Of a DNA stretch of 64,000 nt, positions 18,815-27,707 are shown in pieces; position 1 is the stretch's first letter; every line of letters begins with the position of its first letter. This DNA is from Peptoniphilus obesi ph1 (GTDB lineage Bacteria; Bacillota; Clostridia; Tissierellales; Peptoniphilaceae). The notes beneath the pieces were generated by a model. That model was not told the origin of the DNA. It ran no database searches and saw only the letters and a program-made list of their open reading frames with translations. The stretch covers positions 94,549 to 158,548 of the forward strand of contig NZ_HE978581.1 of NCBI RefSeq assembly GCF_000311865.1. Reading direction: 5' to 3'. The translations under genes and the position numbers were made by a program.

Positions 18815-20068
18815 TTAATTCAATATTTCTGATTGTTCAACTTGCTTAGGGTTTATAATGATAGGATCATTTAATGAAATTGTTTTATATTTTTTGTTAT
18901 CAATTTCTATATATGAAGACCTATCTCCTTTTGATACATAACTAGTTTTTTCAAGTGGTTTAATTACTTTTATAGGAACAAACCTAACCAAGCCGTGTAT
19001 TTCCTGTATATAAACTCCAAAAATATTATCTCTTTTTATAATTGCAGACTTAGGAATTTCATAGCACTTTTGATCTTTATAAACAATGTCAAAATCATTT
19101 ACTCTTTGCTTATAAACTTGATCAAAAAACCTATCGAGATTTACTATGACAACACTTCCCTTATCTGACTCATTAATTGTAAGTACTTTTGCCCTAACTT
19201 TATCGTCCTTAAATTTTAAAAGTAAATAATCATTATCTTTTATTTTTTTCAAATCATCATTATCTTTTACAAGTATTGCTACATTATAATTTATATTATC
19301 TATTAACTTAAATAGCTTATCTCCTTTGTTGACCTTAGTTTTTGACTGTCTATTAAGTGGCTCGGAATTTTTAGTAAAATATGAGTAATCCATCTTATCA
19401 ATTTTATCTAATGAATATTTATTTTCAAAACCATCAATTAGAAAAGAAACTATAGAAGATGTATCACTTTTATAAACTATATTACTTTTATTTATTTGTT
19501 CAGTTAATTCATCTCTTTTTGCGTTTAAAGCATCTAAAGAATAATCCATTAGCTCCGTTAATTCAGACCATGCAATATTTTTATTTGAAGATAAGTCTAA
19601 ATTATTTATATCTGATATAGCAGCTGACAAATTATTCTTTTTTATATTATCTTGTAGATCTTTTAAGCTTATATCTTCAACTTTGCTTTCTTCTTTTTTA
19701 TCGCCATCAGTTTTGTAAGCTATAGCAGCATTAACTTTTGCCAGCTCATCTTTTAATTCAGATGTATCATTCATCAAATTAATGCTTGCTATTTCAAAAT
19801 TAGCCGGAACCTTTTGTCCTTCACTTGCACTATATATTACAATTCCTTCACCTTTAGCTGTATAAACTTTTTCATTTAAAATATTTACACCCTTATAAGT
19901 TTTTTCGTCAACATAGCTAGTATATATAGGAAATGTGGTTTTATAATTCTTATAAATACGACCAGTAAGAGATCTTATTAAGAAAAAAAATATTACTATA
20001 GCGATTATAGCAAAAATAAGCATATTTTTAGTGTTTCTCTTTTTTTTAATTTTTCTCTTAGCTTTCAA
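18815..20068 (-). CDS. HlyD-like membrane-anchored protein of unknown role
   Basis: About 417 residues. A very basic N-terminus (KAKRKIKKKRN) precedes one membrane segment (near 15-35), then a large external part with a biotinyl/lipoyl-like first half (GVNILNEKVYTAKGEGIV), a helical stretch, and a second barrel half (KVNKGDKLFKLIDNINY), as in HlyD/membrane-fusion proteins. No transporter genes adjoin it. Clostridial genomes often carry such a protein beside yggS-sepF, so a role in division or envelope is an inference from context. I place the start at TTG 20068, preceded by GGGTGG; a GTG at 20077 sits inside that site. Confidence 0.7.
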   Translation of the reverse strand: MKAKRKIKKKRNTKNMLIFAIIAIVIFFFLIRSLTGRIYKNYKTTFPIYTSYVDEKTYKGVNILNEKVYTAKGEGIVIYSASEGQKVPANFEIASINLMNDTSELKDELAKVNAAIAYKTDGDKKEESKVEDISLKDLQDNIKKNNLSAAISDINNLDLSSNKNIAWSELTELMDYSLDALNAKRDELTEQINKSNIVYKSDTSSIVSFLIDGFENKYSLDKIDKMDYSYFTKNSEPLNRQSKTKVNKGDKLFKLIDNINYNVAILVKDNDDLKKIKDNDYLLLKFKDDKVRAKVLTINESDKGSVVIVNLDRFFDQVYKQRVNDFDIVYKDQKCYEIPKSAIIKRDNIFGVYIQEIHGLVRFVPIKVIKPLEKTSYVSKGDRSSYIEIDNKKYKTISLNDPIIINPKQVEQSEILN

Positions 20069-20078
20069 AGATACCACC

Positions 20079-21083
20079 CTAAATTAAAAATATTTCTTCT
20101 ATTTCTTCCTTGTATTCTCTAGTCATTAAGCTAGTTACTGCTTCTTTAGGATCAAGCCCTTCATATAAAACTTCATACAGTTTAGCTGTTATTGGCATAG
20201 AAACATCATATTTCTTTGAAAGTTCATAAGCTGATTTTGTAGTTTTAATTCCTTCTACAACTTGACCGATTTGCTTATTAGCTTCTTCAACTGCTATACC
20301 TTTACCTATTAAGACCCCTGCCCTTCTATTTCTAGAATGCATACTGGTACAAGTTACAATTAAGTCTCCTATACCTGCTAGTCCATTGAATGTTTGCATT
20401 TTCGCACCTGTTTTAACTCCAAGTTTACTTATTTCATATATGCCTCTTGTGGCTAATGCCGCTATAGTATTGTCTCCAAAACCTAGTCCATCAGCCATTC
20501 CTGCGGCTAAAGCAATAATGTTTTTTAAAGCACCACAAAGCTCAACTCCAAGTAGATCAGGATTAGTGTATACCCTAAAATATTTACTTGCAAAGGCATG
20601 CTGAACTTCTTTAGCCACGTCCGAGTTTTCAGAGGAAACAGCAACTGCTGTTGGAATATCTTTTCCGACTTCTTCAGCATGAGATGGACCTGATAAAACA
20701 GCAAAAGGATTGTCTGGTAAAATTTCTTTTGATATTTCAGAAATCCTATCTAAGCTTTCGTTTTCAATTCCCTTGGCTAGGTTTAAAATTATGACTTTTT
20801 TATCAATTTTATCTTTTATATTAGTCAAAACTTTCCTAAATGCACTTGTTGGAACTGCCATTACCAGCATATCTATATCTTCTAAAGCTCTATCTGGATC
20901 ATTAAGAGCAGTTAAATCTCCTAAATCAACATCAGGTAAATATTTTGAGTTTTTATGTTTAGAGTTAATTTCATCTACAATATCTTTATTTCTTATATAA
21001 AACTTAACTTCATGTTTATTATTAGCTAGTAGTCTAGCTATAGCTGTTCCCCAGCTACCTCCACCATAAACTGTAATTTTCAT
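20079..21083 (-). CDS. gpsA: Glycerol-3-phosphate dehydrogenase [NAD(P)+]
   Basis: GpsA reduces dihydroxyacetone phosphate to sn-glycerol 3-phosphate for phospholipid synthesis. 334 residues with the N-terminal Rossmann motif GGGSWGTAIARLL, SGPSHAEEV, the catalytic-lysine region LCGALKNIIALAAG, and C-terminal GLAGIGDLIVTCTS. It overlaps plsY by four bases, so the two enzymes that make and first acylate glycerol 3-phosphate are translationally coupled. Confidence 0.96.
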   Translation of the reverse strand: MKITVYGGGSWGTAIARLLANNKHEVKFYIRNKDIVDEINSKHKNSKYLPDVDLGDLTALNDPDRALEDIDMLVMAVPTSAFRKVLTNIKDKIDKKVIILNLAKGIENESLDRISEISKEILPDNPFAVLSGPSHAEEVGKDIPTAVAVSSENSDVAKEVQHAFASKYFRVYTNPDLLGVELCGALKNIIALAAGMADGLGFGDNTIAALATRGIYEISKLGVKTGAKMQTFNGLAGIGDLIVTCTSMHSRNRRAGVLIGKGIAVEEANKQIGQVVEGIKTTKSAYELSKKYDVSMPITAKLYEVLYEGLDPKEAVTSLMTREYKEEIEEIFLI

Positions 21084-21679
21084 CTTTTCCTTGCTCCTAT
21101 TTTATTTTCTTTTCCAGTAATAAGTCTGTATATATTAGAATTATGCCTAAATATACCTATAGATACCACTATTATTAATAAAATTACTTGAATGTCCGAA
21201 AATGTTTTAAAGTATAGATTTATTAAAAATAATAGTATGAAAAAAGCTATTGAACTTATTGAAGCGGTATTAAATATTAAAGTAAAAACTATCCAAAAAA
21301 CTACTGATATCAAAGTTGGTAAAAAGTTAAATATTGCAAAAGTTCCTAAGGTTGTTGCAACGCCCTTTCCTCCCTTGAAATTCATATTAAAAGGGAAATC
21401 ATGCCCTAAAATACAAAATAAGCTTGCCAAAAGTAGCTTGGTGTTATCTAATTTGAATATAAATTTTAAAATTAATATAAGAACTGCACCTTTTATAAAG
21501 TCTATAAGAAAAGTTATAATACCAAACTTTTTTCCAAAAACTCTCATGGCATTTGTTGTGCCGGCATTACCACTTCCATAATTTCTTATATCTTTTTTAT
21601 AAAAAAGCTTTCCTAGTATATAAGAGCCTGAAATACAGCCCACTAAATAAGAAATTGCAAGCATCAATAATTGACTCAT
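21080..21679 (-). CDS. plsY: Glycerol-3-phosphate acyltransferase PlsY
   Basis: This polytopic enzyme transfers an acyl group from acyl-phosphate to glycerol 3-phosphate. 199 residues with the family motifs GSYILGKLFYKKDIRNYGSGN, GNAGTTNAMR and the phosphate-binding HDFPFNMNFKGGKGVAT. Several membrane helices. ATG 21679 overlaps the der stop as TGATG; a TTG one codon earlier is also possible. The acyl-phosphate synthase PlsX is not in the window. Confidence 0.94.
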   Translation of the reverse strand: MSQLLMLAISYLVGCISGSYILGKLFYKKDIRNYGSGNAGTTNAMRVFGKKFGIITFLIDFIKGAVLILILKFIFKLDNTKLLLASLFCILGHDFPFNMNFKGGKGVATTLGTFAIFNFLPTLISVVFWIVFTLIFNTASISSIAFFILLFLINLYFKTFSDIQVILLIIVVSIGIFRHNSNIYRLITGKENKIGARKR

Positions 21680-22995
21680 CAATTATCTCCTCTATTTTTT
21701 AACCTTATAATTATTGGAACTCCGTCAAATCCAAAGTATTCCCTGATTTGATTTTCAAGATATCTTACATATGAAAAATGAAATAATTTTTTATCATTTA
21801 CTGACAACAAAAAGGTAGGTGGTCTTACTGCTACTTGACTTCCATAATAAAGCTTAGCTCTTTTACCTTTGTCTGATGGAGCTTGTGTTGATAAGACAGC
21901 TCTGTTGAGTATATCGTTAAGTACACCCGTTTTAATTCTATGATTATAATTATTATTTACTATCAATATAGTATCTAATAAATTTATAATTCTTTGACCT
22001 GTAAGTGCTGATATATACACAATTGGAGCGTAGTTTATGAATGGAAGTCTTTTTCTTATGTTATATTCAAATTCCTTCATTGTAGTATTATCTTTTTCTA
22101 TTAAATCCCACTTATTTACTGCAACTATTATTGCCTTATTGTTATCATGCGCATATCCAACAATCTTAGAATCTTGTTCAGAGACACCTTCCTTGGCATC
22201 TATTACTAAAACACAAACATTAGACCTTTCTATTGCAGTTAAAGTCCTAATAACAGAATATCTCTCAATAGCCTCATTTATTTTTGCTTTTTTTCTTAGC
22301 CCTGCAGTATCAACTAAAATGTAATTTTCATCTTTGTATCTAAATTTACTATCTATTGCATCTCTAGTTGTTCCTGCCATATTAGTTACTATTGATCTTT
22401 CTTCTCCAATAATTTTATTTACAAGAAGAGATTTTCCGACATTAGGCTTTCCTATAAAAGTTACTCTAATATCAGAATCATCATCTATTTCTTCATTACT
22501 AGGAAAACCCTTTATTACTTCATCTAAAAGGTCCCCTACTCCAGTACCTTGTTCAGAACTTATTAATATTGGATTATCAAAACCTAACTCAAAAAAATCA
22601 TAATAATTTTCTTTAGTTTGTTTTGAATCAAATTTATTTATAGCAAGTACAATTTTCTTATTAGATTTTCTTAAAAAATTCGAAATTTCTCTATCAGTTG
22701 GCGTAACTCCAAGCACACCATCTGTTAAAAATATAATTACATCAGACATATCTAAAGCTAAATTTACTTGTTCTTTTATATTTACTTTAAATACATCAGT
22801 ATCTTTAAAGTCTAGTCCACCTGTATCAACTAGCAAAAAATGTTTATTTAACCAAGAGGCATCTGCATTTATTCTATCTCTAGTTACTCCAGGAGTATCT
22901 TCAGTTATTGATATTTTTTTACCTACAATCTTATTAAATAAAGTTGATTTACCCACATTTGGAGCACCTATAATAGATACTATTGGTTTTTCCAT
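21679..22995 (-). CDS. der: Ribosome-assembly GTPase Der (EngA)
   Basis: Der has two tandem G domains and acts in 50S maturation. First domain: GAPNVGKSTLFN (near residue 10), DTGGLDF, NKFDS. Second: GKPNVGKSLLVN (near 182), DTAGLRKKAK, NKWDL. A C-terminal KH-like domain follows (from about 352), with PPTFLLSVND. Length 438 is typical. It is the first gene of a ten-gene operon ending with pyrR; AGGTGATAAT precedes the ATG. Confidence 0.96.
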   Translation of the reverse strand: MEKPIVSIIGAPNVGKSTLFNKIVGKKISITEDTPGVTRDRINADASWLNKHFLLVDTGGLDFKDTDVFKVNIKEQVNLALDMSDVIIFLTDGVLGVTPTDREISNFLRKSNKKIVLAINKFDSKQTKENYYDFFELGFDNPILISSEQGTGVGDLLDEVIKGFPSNEEIDDDSDIRVTFIGKPNVGKSLLVNKIIGEERSIVTNMAGTTRDAIDSKFRYKDENYILVDTAGLRKKAKINEAIERYSVIRTLTAIERSNVCVLVIDAKEGVSEQDSKIVGYAHDNNKAIIVAVNKWDLIEKDNTTMKEFEYNIRKRLPFINYAPIVYISALTGQRIINLLDTILIVNNNYNHRIKTGVLNDILNRAVLSTQAPSDKGKRAKLYYGSQVAVRPPTFLLSVNDKKLFHFSYVRYLENQIREYFGFDGVPIIIRLKNRGDN

Positions 22996-23025
22996 ATTAT
23001 CACCTCTTTTTAGATTTTCGTTTTA

Positions 23026-23054
23026 ATTATATCAAAATCTATATTTACTTGCAA
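23026..23054 (-). promoter_or_regulatory. Promoter of the der-to-pyrR operon
   Basis: TTGCAA (23049-23054), a 17-base spacer and TATAAT (23026-23031) with a TGA extension on the minus strand. It lies 31 bases before the der start and just past the nifJ terminator. Confidence 0.8.
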
Positions 23055-23069
23055 TTTAAGGATTAGAAA

Positions 23070-23094
23070 TAAAAAAGAGGCCAATATGACCTCT
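23070..23094 (-). terminator. Rho-independent terminator after nifJ
   Basis: AGAGGTC and GGCCTCT arms (23076-23094) followed by a T tract on the minus strand. It begins about 13 bases past the nifJ stop and separates it from the der promoter. Confidence 0.85.
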
Positions 23095-23107
23095 TTTATA
23101 AAAAATA

Positions 23108-26100
23108 TTAAATTGATTTATCTTCACCTGGTTGAGCTTCAATTTCAGTATCAGTATCAAACTTTTCCATTTCTAGATATCTTTCATATCTTTCTTTAGC
23201 ATTATCTTCAGCTAATTCATAAAGTTCTTCTGCTTTTTCTGGTTGTAGTTTTAATAATGAAGTATATCTTACTTCTCCATCTAAGAATTCTCTGTATGGT
23301 ATTGTTGGTTCCTTTGAATCTAAAACAAATGGATTCTTTCCTTCTTTTTTAAGTTCTGGATTGAATCTATATAGGTGCCAGTAACCAGCGTCTACTGCTT
23401 TCTTTTCTTCAGCTACTGAGAATCCCATACCTTTTTTAATACCATGTGATATACAAGGTGCATAGCAGATTATTAATGATGGTCCATCATAAGCTTCAGC
23501 TTCTTTAATAGCTTTTAGTGCTTGATTCATATCAGCACCTAATGATATTTGAGCTACGTATACATATCCGTAAGATGCTGCCATCATTCCTAAATCTTTC
23601 TTTCTAGTAACTTTACCAGCTGCAGCAAATTGTGCTATAGCTGCTGTTGGAGTAGCCTTTGATGCTTGACCACCAGTATTTGAATAAATTTCTGTATCAA
23701 GAACTAATATATTAACATTTTCACCAGAAGCAACAACATGATCAAGTCCGCCATATCCTATGTCATAAGCCCATCCGTCTCCACCAACAATCCATTGAGA
23801 TTTTTTGATTAGGAAGTTCTTTAAGCTTCTTATTTCTTTTATTATTTCATTAGCCTTTTCATTATCTGTATCATTATCTAAAACTTGTAGAATTTTAGCT
23901 GTAGATTCTTTTGATTTTTCAAAGCTATCGATGTCACTTACCCATTCTTTAAAAGCAGTTGTTAAATCATCATCTAAGCCAAGACTTATATATTCTTCCA
24001 TTAACAGCTTAATTCTTCTTCTACTTTGAATTTGAGATAGGTGCATACCATATCCATATTCAGCGTTGTCTTCAAATAATGAACTTGCCCATGAAGGACC
24101 TTTTCCATTAGCGTCTTGACAATATGGCATAGATGGTGCTGATGCACCCCAAATTGATGTACAGCCTGTTGCATTCGCAATGCTAAGTCTATCGCCAAAT
24201 AATTGAGTCAATAGTTTGATATAAGGTGTTTCTCCACAGCCAGCACAAGCCCCTGAAAATTCAAGATATGGTTGGTGGAATTGTGAATTTTTCACATTAT
24301 TTGTATCAAAGTTTTCTTGTTTAGTATCAATTGTTGTAGCAAATTTCCAGTTTTCATTTTCTGTTTCGTATATTTCTTCAAAAGGAACCATTTCTAGTGC
24401 CTTGTTCTTAGCTGGACAAACTTGAGCACAGTTTCCACAACCTGTACAGTCTAGTGCTGATATTTGAATCCTATATTCATATCCTGCTGCACCTTTTCCA
24501 AGAGCTTTTTTAGTTTCAAATGTTTCAGGAGCTCTTTTTTGCTCTTCTTCATCAAGTAAGAATGGCCTTATAACAGCGTGAGGACATACTAATGAACATC
24601 TATTACATTGAATACAGTTATCTATTTTCCATTTAGGTAGGTTAACTGCAATTCCTCTTTTTTCATATCTTGATGTTCCAGAAGGGAATGTTCCATCAGC
24701 ATTATCTGCAAATGTTGATACAGGAAGTTTATTACCTTCTTGTCTATTCATTGGAATTAAAACGTCATTGACAAAGTCACTTGCGCCTTTAATTCTTGGA
24801 TAAGATTCTTCTTCAAGTCCTGCCCAATCTTTATTAACTTCCACTTTGTGAAGTGCGTTTACTCCAGCTTCAACAGCTTGATAGTTCATTTGAACTATAT
24901 TATCACCTTTAGCGCCATAGTCTTTTACTATTGCGTCTTTTAGGTATTTTATAGCATCATCAATTGGTAATACTTCAGCTAGTTTAAAGAAGGCTGATTG
25001 CATAACCATATTTGTACGGCCGCCAAGTCCAATTTCTTGTGCTATTTTTGTTGCGTTTATTGTATAAAATTCAATATCATTTTCAGCTATATATTTTTTA
25101 AGTTTATTTGGAAGGTGTTCTTCTAATTCCTCATCAGACCAAATTGTATTAAGTAGGAATTTTCCTCCCTTTTTCAAGCCTTTTAATAAATCATAGCTAT
25201 GAACATAAGATTGTTTTGAACAAGAAACAAAGTCTGCTTCTGTCAATAAGTAAGTAGATTTAATTCTGTGGTTACCAAATCTTAAGTGAGATATTGTTAC
25301 ACCACCTGATTTTTTAGAGTCATAGTCAAAGTAACCTTGAGCAAACATGTCTGTATTATCGCCTATTATTTTAATAGCAGATTTATTAGCTCCTACTGTA
25401 CCGTCTGATCCAAAGCCCCAGAACTTACATCTAATTGTTCCATCAGGTTCTGTTCTAACATTTTCTTTTAATTCTAAAGATAAGTTAGTAATATCATCAT
25501 TGATACCAATTGTAAAGTTATGTCTTGGTTTATCTTGGTCAAGATGTTCAAAAACAGCAATAATTTGATTTGGTGCTGTATCTTTAGATCCTAACCCATA
25601 TCTACCACCAACTATAATTGGTGCATTTTCTTCATCATAGTATAAATCTCTAACATCTAAGTATAACGGTTCTCCTATTGAACCTTTTTCTTTAGTTCTA
25701 TCTAAAACAGCTATTTTCTTAACTGATTTAGGCATAGCTTCAAGAAAATGTTTTTTAGAGAAAGGTCTGTATAAATGTACTTTTAATACACCAACTTTTT
25801 GACCATTCTTATTTAAGTAATCTACTACTTCTTCGATAGTTTCAGTAACTGATCCCATTGCTACAATTACTTTTTCAGCATTCTCATCTCCGTAGTAGTT
25901 AAATAGTCCATAATCTTTTCTAGTTAGTGATGAAACTTTTTTCATGTTTTCATCAACTATATCAATTATATTTTCATAATATTTATTTGATGCTTCTAAT
26001 TCTTGGAAATAAATATCAGGGTTTTGAGCAGTACCTCTAATTTTTGGTGAATTTGGATTTAATGCTCTTAATTTAAATTCCCTAATTGCTTCTTTATCTA

Positions 26101-26680
26101 CAAGTTTGTCTAAATCATTGTAATCTAATACTTCTATTTTTTGTATTTCATGTGAAGTTCTAAATCCATCAAAGAAATGAACAAATGGAACTCTTCCTTT
26201 TATTGCTGATAAATGGGAAACAACAGCCATATCCATAGCTTCTTGAACTGATCCAGAAGCTAATAATGCAAAGCCTGTTGCACGAGTAGCCATAACATCT
26301 TGATGATCTCCGAAAATACTTAGAGCATGAGATGAAATAGCACGAGCAGCAACATGAAATACTCCTGGAAGTAATTCACCAGCGATCTTATACATATTAG
26401 GTATCATTAATAATAAACCTTGTGATGCAGTAAATGTAGATGTCAAAGATCCTGCTTGTAAAGCTCCATGCACTGATCCAGCAGCACCTGCTTCAGATTG
26501 TAATTCCTTTACCATAACTTCTTGTCCAAATATATTCTTTCTTCCGTGAGCTGCCCAGGCATCAGCCTTTTCAGCCATCGGTGAAGAAGGAGTAATCGGA
26601 TAAATACAAGCTATATCAGAAAAAGCATAAGCTATATGAGCTGCAGCTTCGTTTCCATCCATAGTTTTAAAATTTGTCAT
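23108..26680 (-). CDS. nifJ: Pyruvate:ferredoxin (flavodoxin) oxidoreductase
   Basis: PFOR oxidises pyruvate and CoA to acetyl-CoA and CO2 and passes electrons to ferredoxin, the central anaerobic step of sugar and amino acid breakdown. The single 1190-residue chain has domain I with PITPSSPMAEKAD, a domain with GLGSKDTAP, two 4Fe-4S motifs (CIQCNRCSLVCP near 688 and CTGCGNCAQVCP near 745), the proximal-cluster cysteines starting CAGCGETPY near 812, and the TPP site GDGWAYDIGYGG near 966 with SNTGGQ. Monocistronic, with its own strong promoter and terminator. GGAGG precedes the ATG. Confidence 0.97.
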   Translation of the reverse strand: MTNFKTMDGNEAAAHIAYAFSDIACIYPITPSSPMAEKADAWAAHGRKNIFGQEVMVKELQSEAGAAGSVHGALQAGSLTSTFTASQGLLLMIPNMYKIAGELLPGVFHVAARAISSHALSIFGDHQDVMATRATGFALLASGSVQEAMDMAVVSHLSAIKGRVPFVHFFDGFRTSHEIQKIEVLDYNDLDKLVDKEAIREFKLRALNPNSPKIRGTAQNPDIYFQELEASNKYYENIIDIVDENMKKVSSLTRKDYGLFNYYGDENAEKVIVAMGSVTETIEEVVDYLNKNGQKVGVLKVHLYRPFSKKHFLEAMPKSVKKIAVLDRTKEKGSIGEPLYLDVRDLYYDEENAPIIVGGRYGLGSKDTAPNQIIAVFEHLDQDKPRHNFTIGINDDITNLSLELKENVRTEPDGTIRCKFWGFGSDGTVGANKSAIKIIGDNTDMFAQGYFDYDSKKSGGVTISHLRFGNHRIKSTYLLTEADFVSCSKQSYVHSYDLLKGLKKGGKFLLNTIWSDEELEEHLPNKLKKYIAENDIEFYTINATKIAQEIGLGGRTNMVMQSAFFKLAEVLPIDDAIKYLKDAIVKDYGAKGDNIVQMNYQAVEAGVNALHKVEVNKDWAGLEEESYPRIKGASDFVNDVLIPMNRQEGNKLPVSTFADNADGTFPSGTSRYEKRGIAVNLPKWKIDNCIQCNRCSLVCPHAVIRPFLLDEEEQKRAPETFETKKALGKGAAGYEYRIQISALDCTGCGNCAQVCPAKNKALEMVPFEEIYETENENWKFATTIDTKQENFDTNNVKNSQFHQPYLEFSGACAGCGETPYIKLLTQLFGDRLSIANATGCTSIWGASAPSMPYCQDANGKGPSWASSLFEDNAEYGYGMHLSQIQSRRRIKLLMEEYISLGLDDDLTTAFKEWVSDIDSFEKSKESTAKILQVLDNDTDNEKANEIIKEIRSLKNFLIKKSQWIVGGDGWAYDIGYGGLDHVVASGENVNILVLDTEIYSNTGGQASKATPTAAIAQFAAAGKVTRKKDLGMMAASYGYVYVAQISLGADMNQALKAIKEAEAYDGPSLIICYAPCISHGIKKGMGFSVAEEKKAVDAGYWHLYRFNPELKKEGKNPFVLDSKEPTIPYREFLDGEVRYTSLLKLQPEKAEELYELAEDNAKERYERYLEMEKFDTDTEIEAQPGEDKSI

Positions 26681-26722
26681 AAAAACCTCCCATTTCTAAA
26701 GCCAAAGTTATAACTTCCATAT

Positions 26723-26751
26723 ATTATAATTCTATGAAAGTTAAAAATCAA
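26723..26751 (-). promoter_or_regulatory. Promoter of nifJ
   Basis: TTGATT (26746-26751), a 17-base spacer and a perfect TATAAT (26723-26728) on the minus strand, about 43 bases before the nifJ start codon. Confidence 0.78.
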
Positions 26752-26783
26752 CATATACTTTTATAGATTAAATCACTAACTAT

Positions 26784-27707
26784 TTAATCTGTTTCTTTAT
26801 AATTTAATATTTTTTTATTTAATTCCTCGGCTGCATTGTATCCTATTTCATTTTGCTTAAAACTTTTTGTTGCCATCTCTATTATTAAAGCGTTTTGTCT
26901 GCCAGGCTTAATTGGTAAAGTATATTTTACTATTTTTTTACCTAGTATTTCTTCATATTGTCTATCTAGACCTAGTCTTTCATATTCTTTATCATCTTGC
27001 CATTCTTCTAAGTGAACTATCATCTGAACCTCTTTATCCTCCATTACAAATCCGACTCCAAAGATGCTCTGCACATCAATTATGCCAACTCCTCTTATCT
27101 CCATAAAGTGTTTTGTAATTTCTGGTGAGCTTCCTATTAGTTCGTCTCCAAATCTTTTAATAATTACACTATCATCTGCTATTAATTTTGATCCCTTTGA
27201 AATTAAATCCAGTGCAGCTTCAGATTTTCCTATACCACTTTTCCCTGTGATTAATACCCCTATTCCATATACATCTAGTAGGACTCCATGAATTCTAACA
27301 GAAGGAGCTAACTTGTATTCAAAATAGTTAATAAATTTAGTGGAAAAATTATAAAAATTTTCTTTTGTTCTAAATAAACTTATATCGTTTTTAAAAGCAT
27401 ATTCTACAACTTCATCAAAGATATAATTATCAGACAGAAAAATTATAGCCGGAATTTTATAATCAGAAAATAATTCTAGAAGTTTTAGCCTTTCTTCACT
27501 TGTTTTTTCATTTATAAAATACCATTCTTGTTGGTCTATCGCTAATATCTTATTAGATGCAAGCTCCATATGGTGTCCTATCATTTGAAGACCAGGTTTA
27601 TTTAGGTTAGATGATATTATTCTTACATCTTCATAGTTTGAAGAAAGATAAATGCATTCTAGATTCAAATTTTCTACTATTTTTTTTAATTTTATACTAT
27701 CTTCCAT
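26784..27707 (-). CDS. hprK: HPr(Ser) kinase/phosphorylase
   Basis: HprK phosphorylates and dephosphorylates Ser46 of HPr, the signal for carbon catabolite control in Gram-positives. 307 residues with the P-loop TGKSGIGKSEAALDLI (near 153-168), IADDS after it, the family signature EIRGVGIIDVQSIFG and the C-terminal KPGRQNALIIEMA. It overlaps uvrC by 11 bases. HPr and CcpA are not in the window. Confidence 0.94.
   Translation of the reverse strand: MEDSIKLKKIVENLNLECIYLSSNYEDVRIISSNLNKPGLQMIGHHMELASNKILAIDQQEWYFINEKTSEERLKLLELFSDYKIPAIIFLSDNYIFDEVVEYAFKNDISLFRTKENFYNFSTKFINYFEYKLAPSVRIHGVLLDVYGIGVLITGKSGIGKSEAALDLISKGSKLIADDSVIIKRFGDELIGSSPEITKHFMEIRGVGIIDVQSIFGVGFVMEDKEVQMIVHLEEWQDDKEYERLGLDRQYEEILGKKIVKYTLPIKPGRQNALIIEMATKSFKQNEIGYNAAEELNKKILNYKETD

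Noticed and set aside
26766-26789. AT-only inverted repeat (GATTAAAT/ATTTAATC) after hprK considered as a terminator
   Set aside because: The stem has almost no G-C pairs and no T tract follows, so it is too weak to call.
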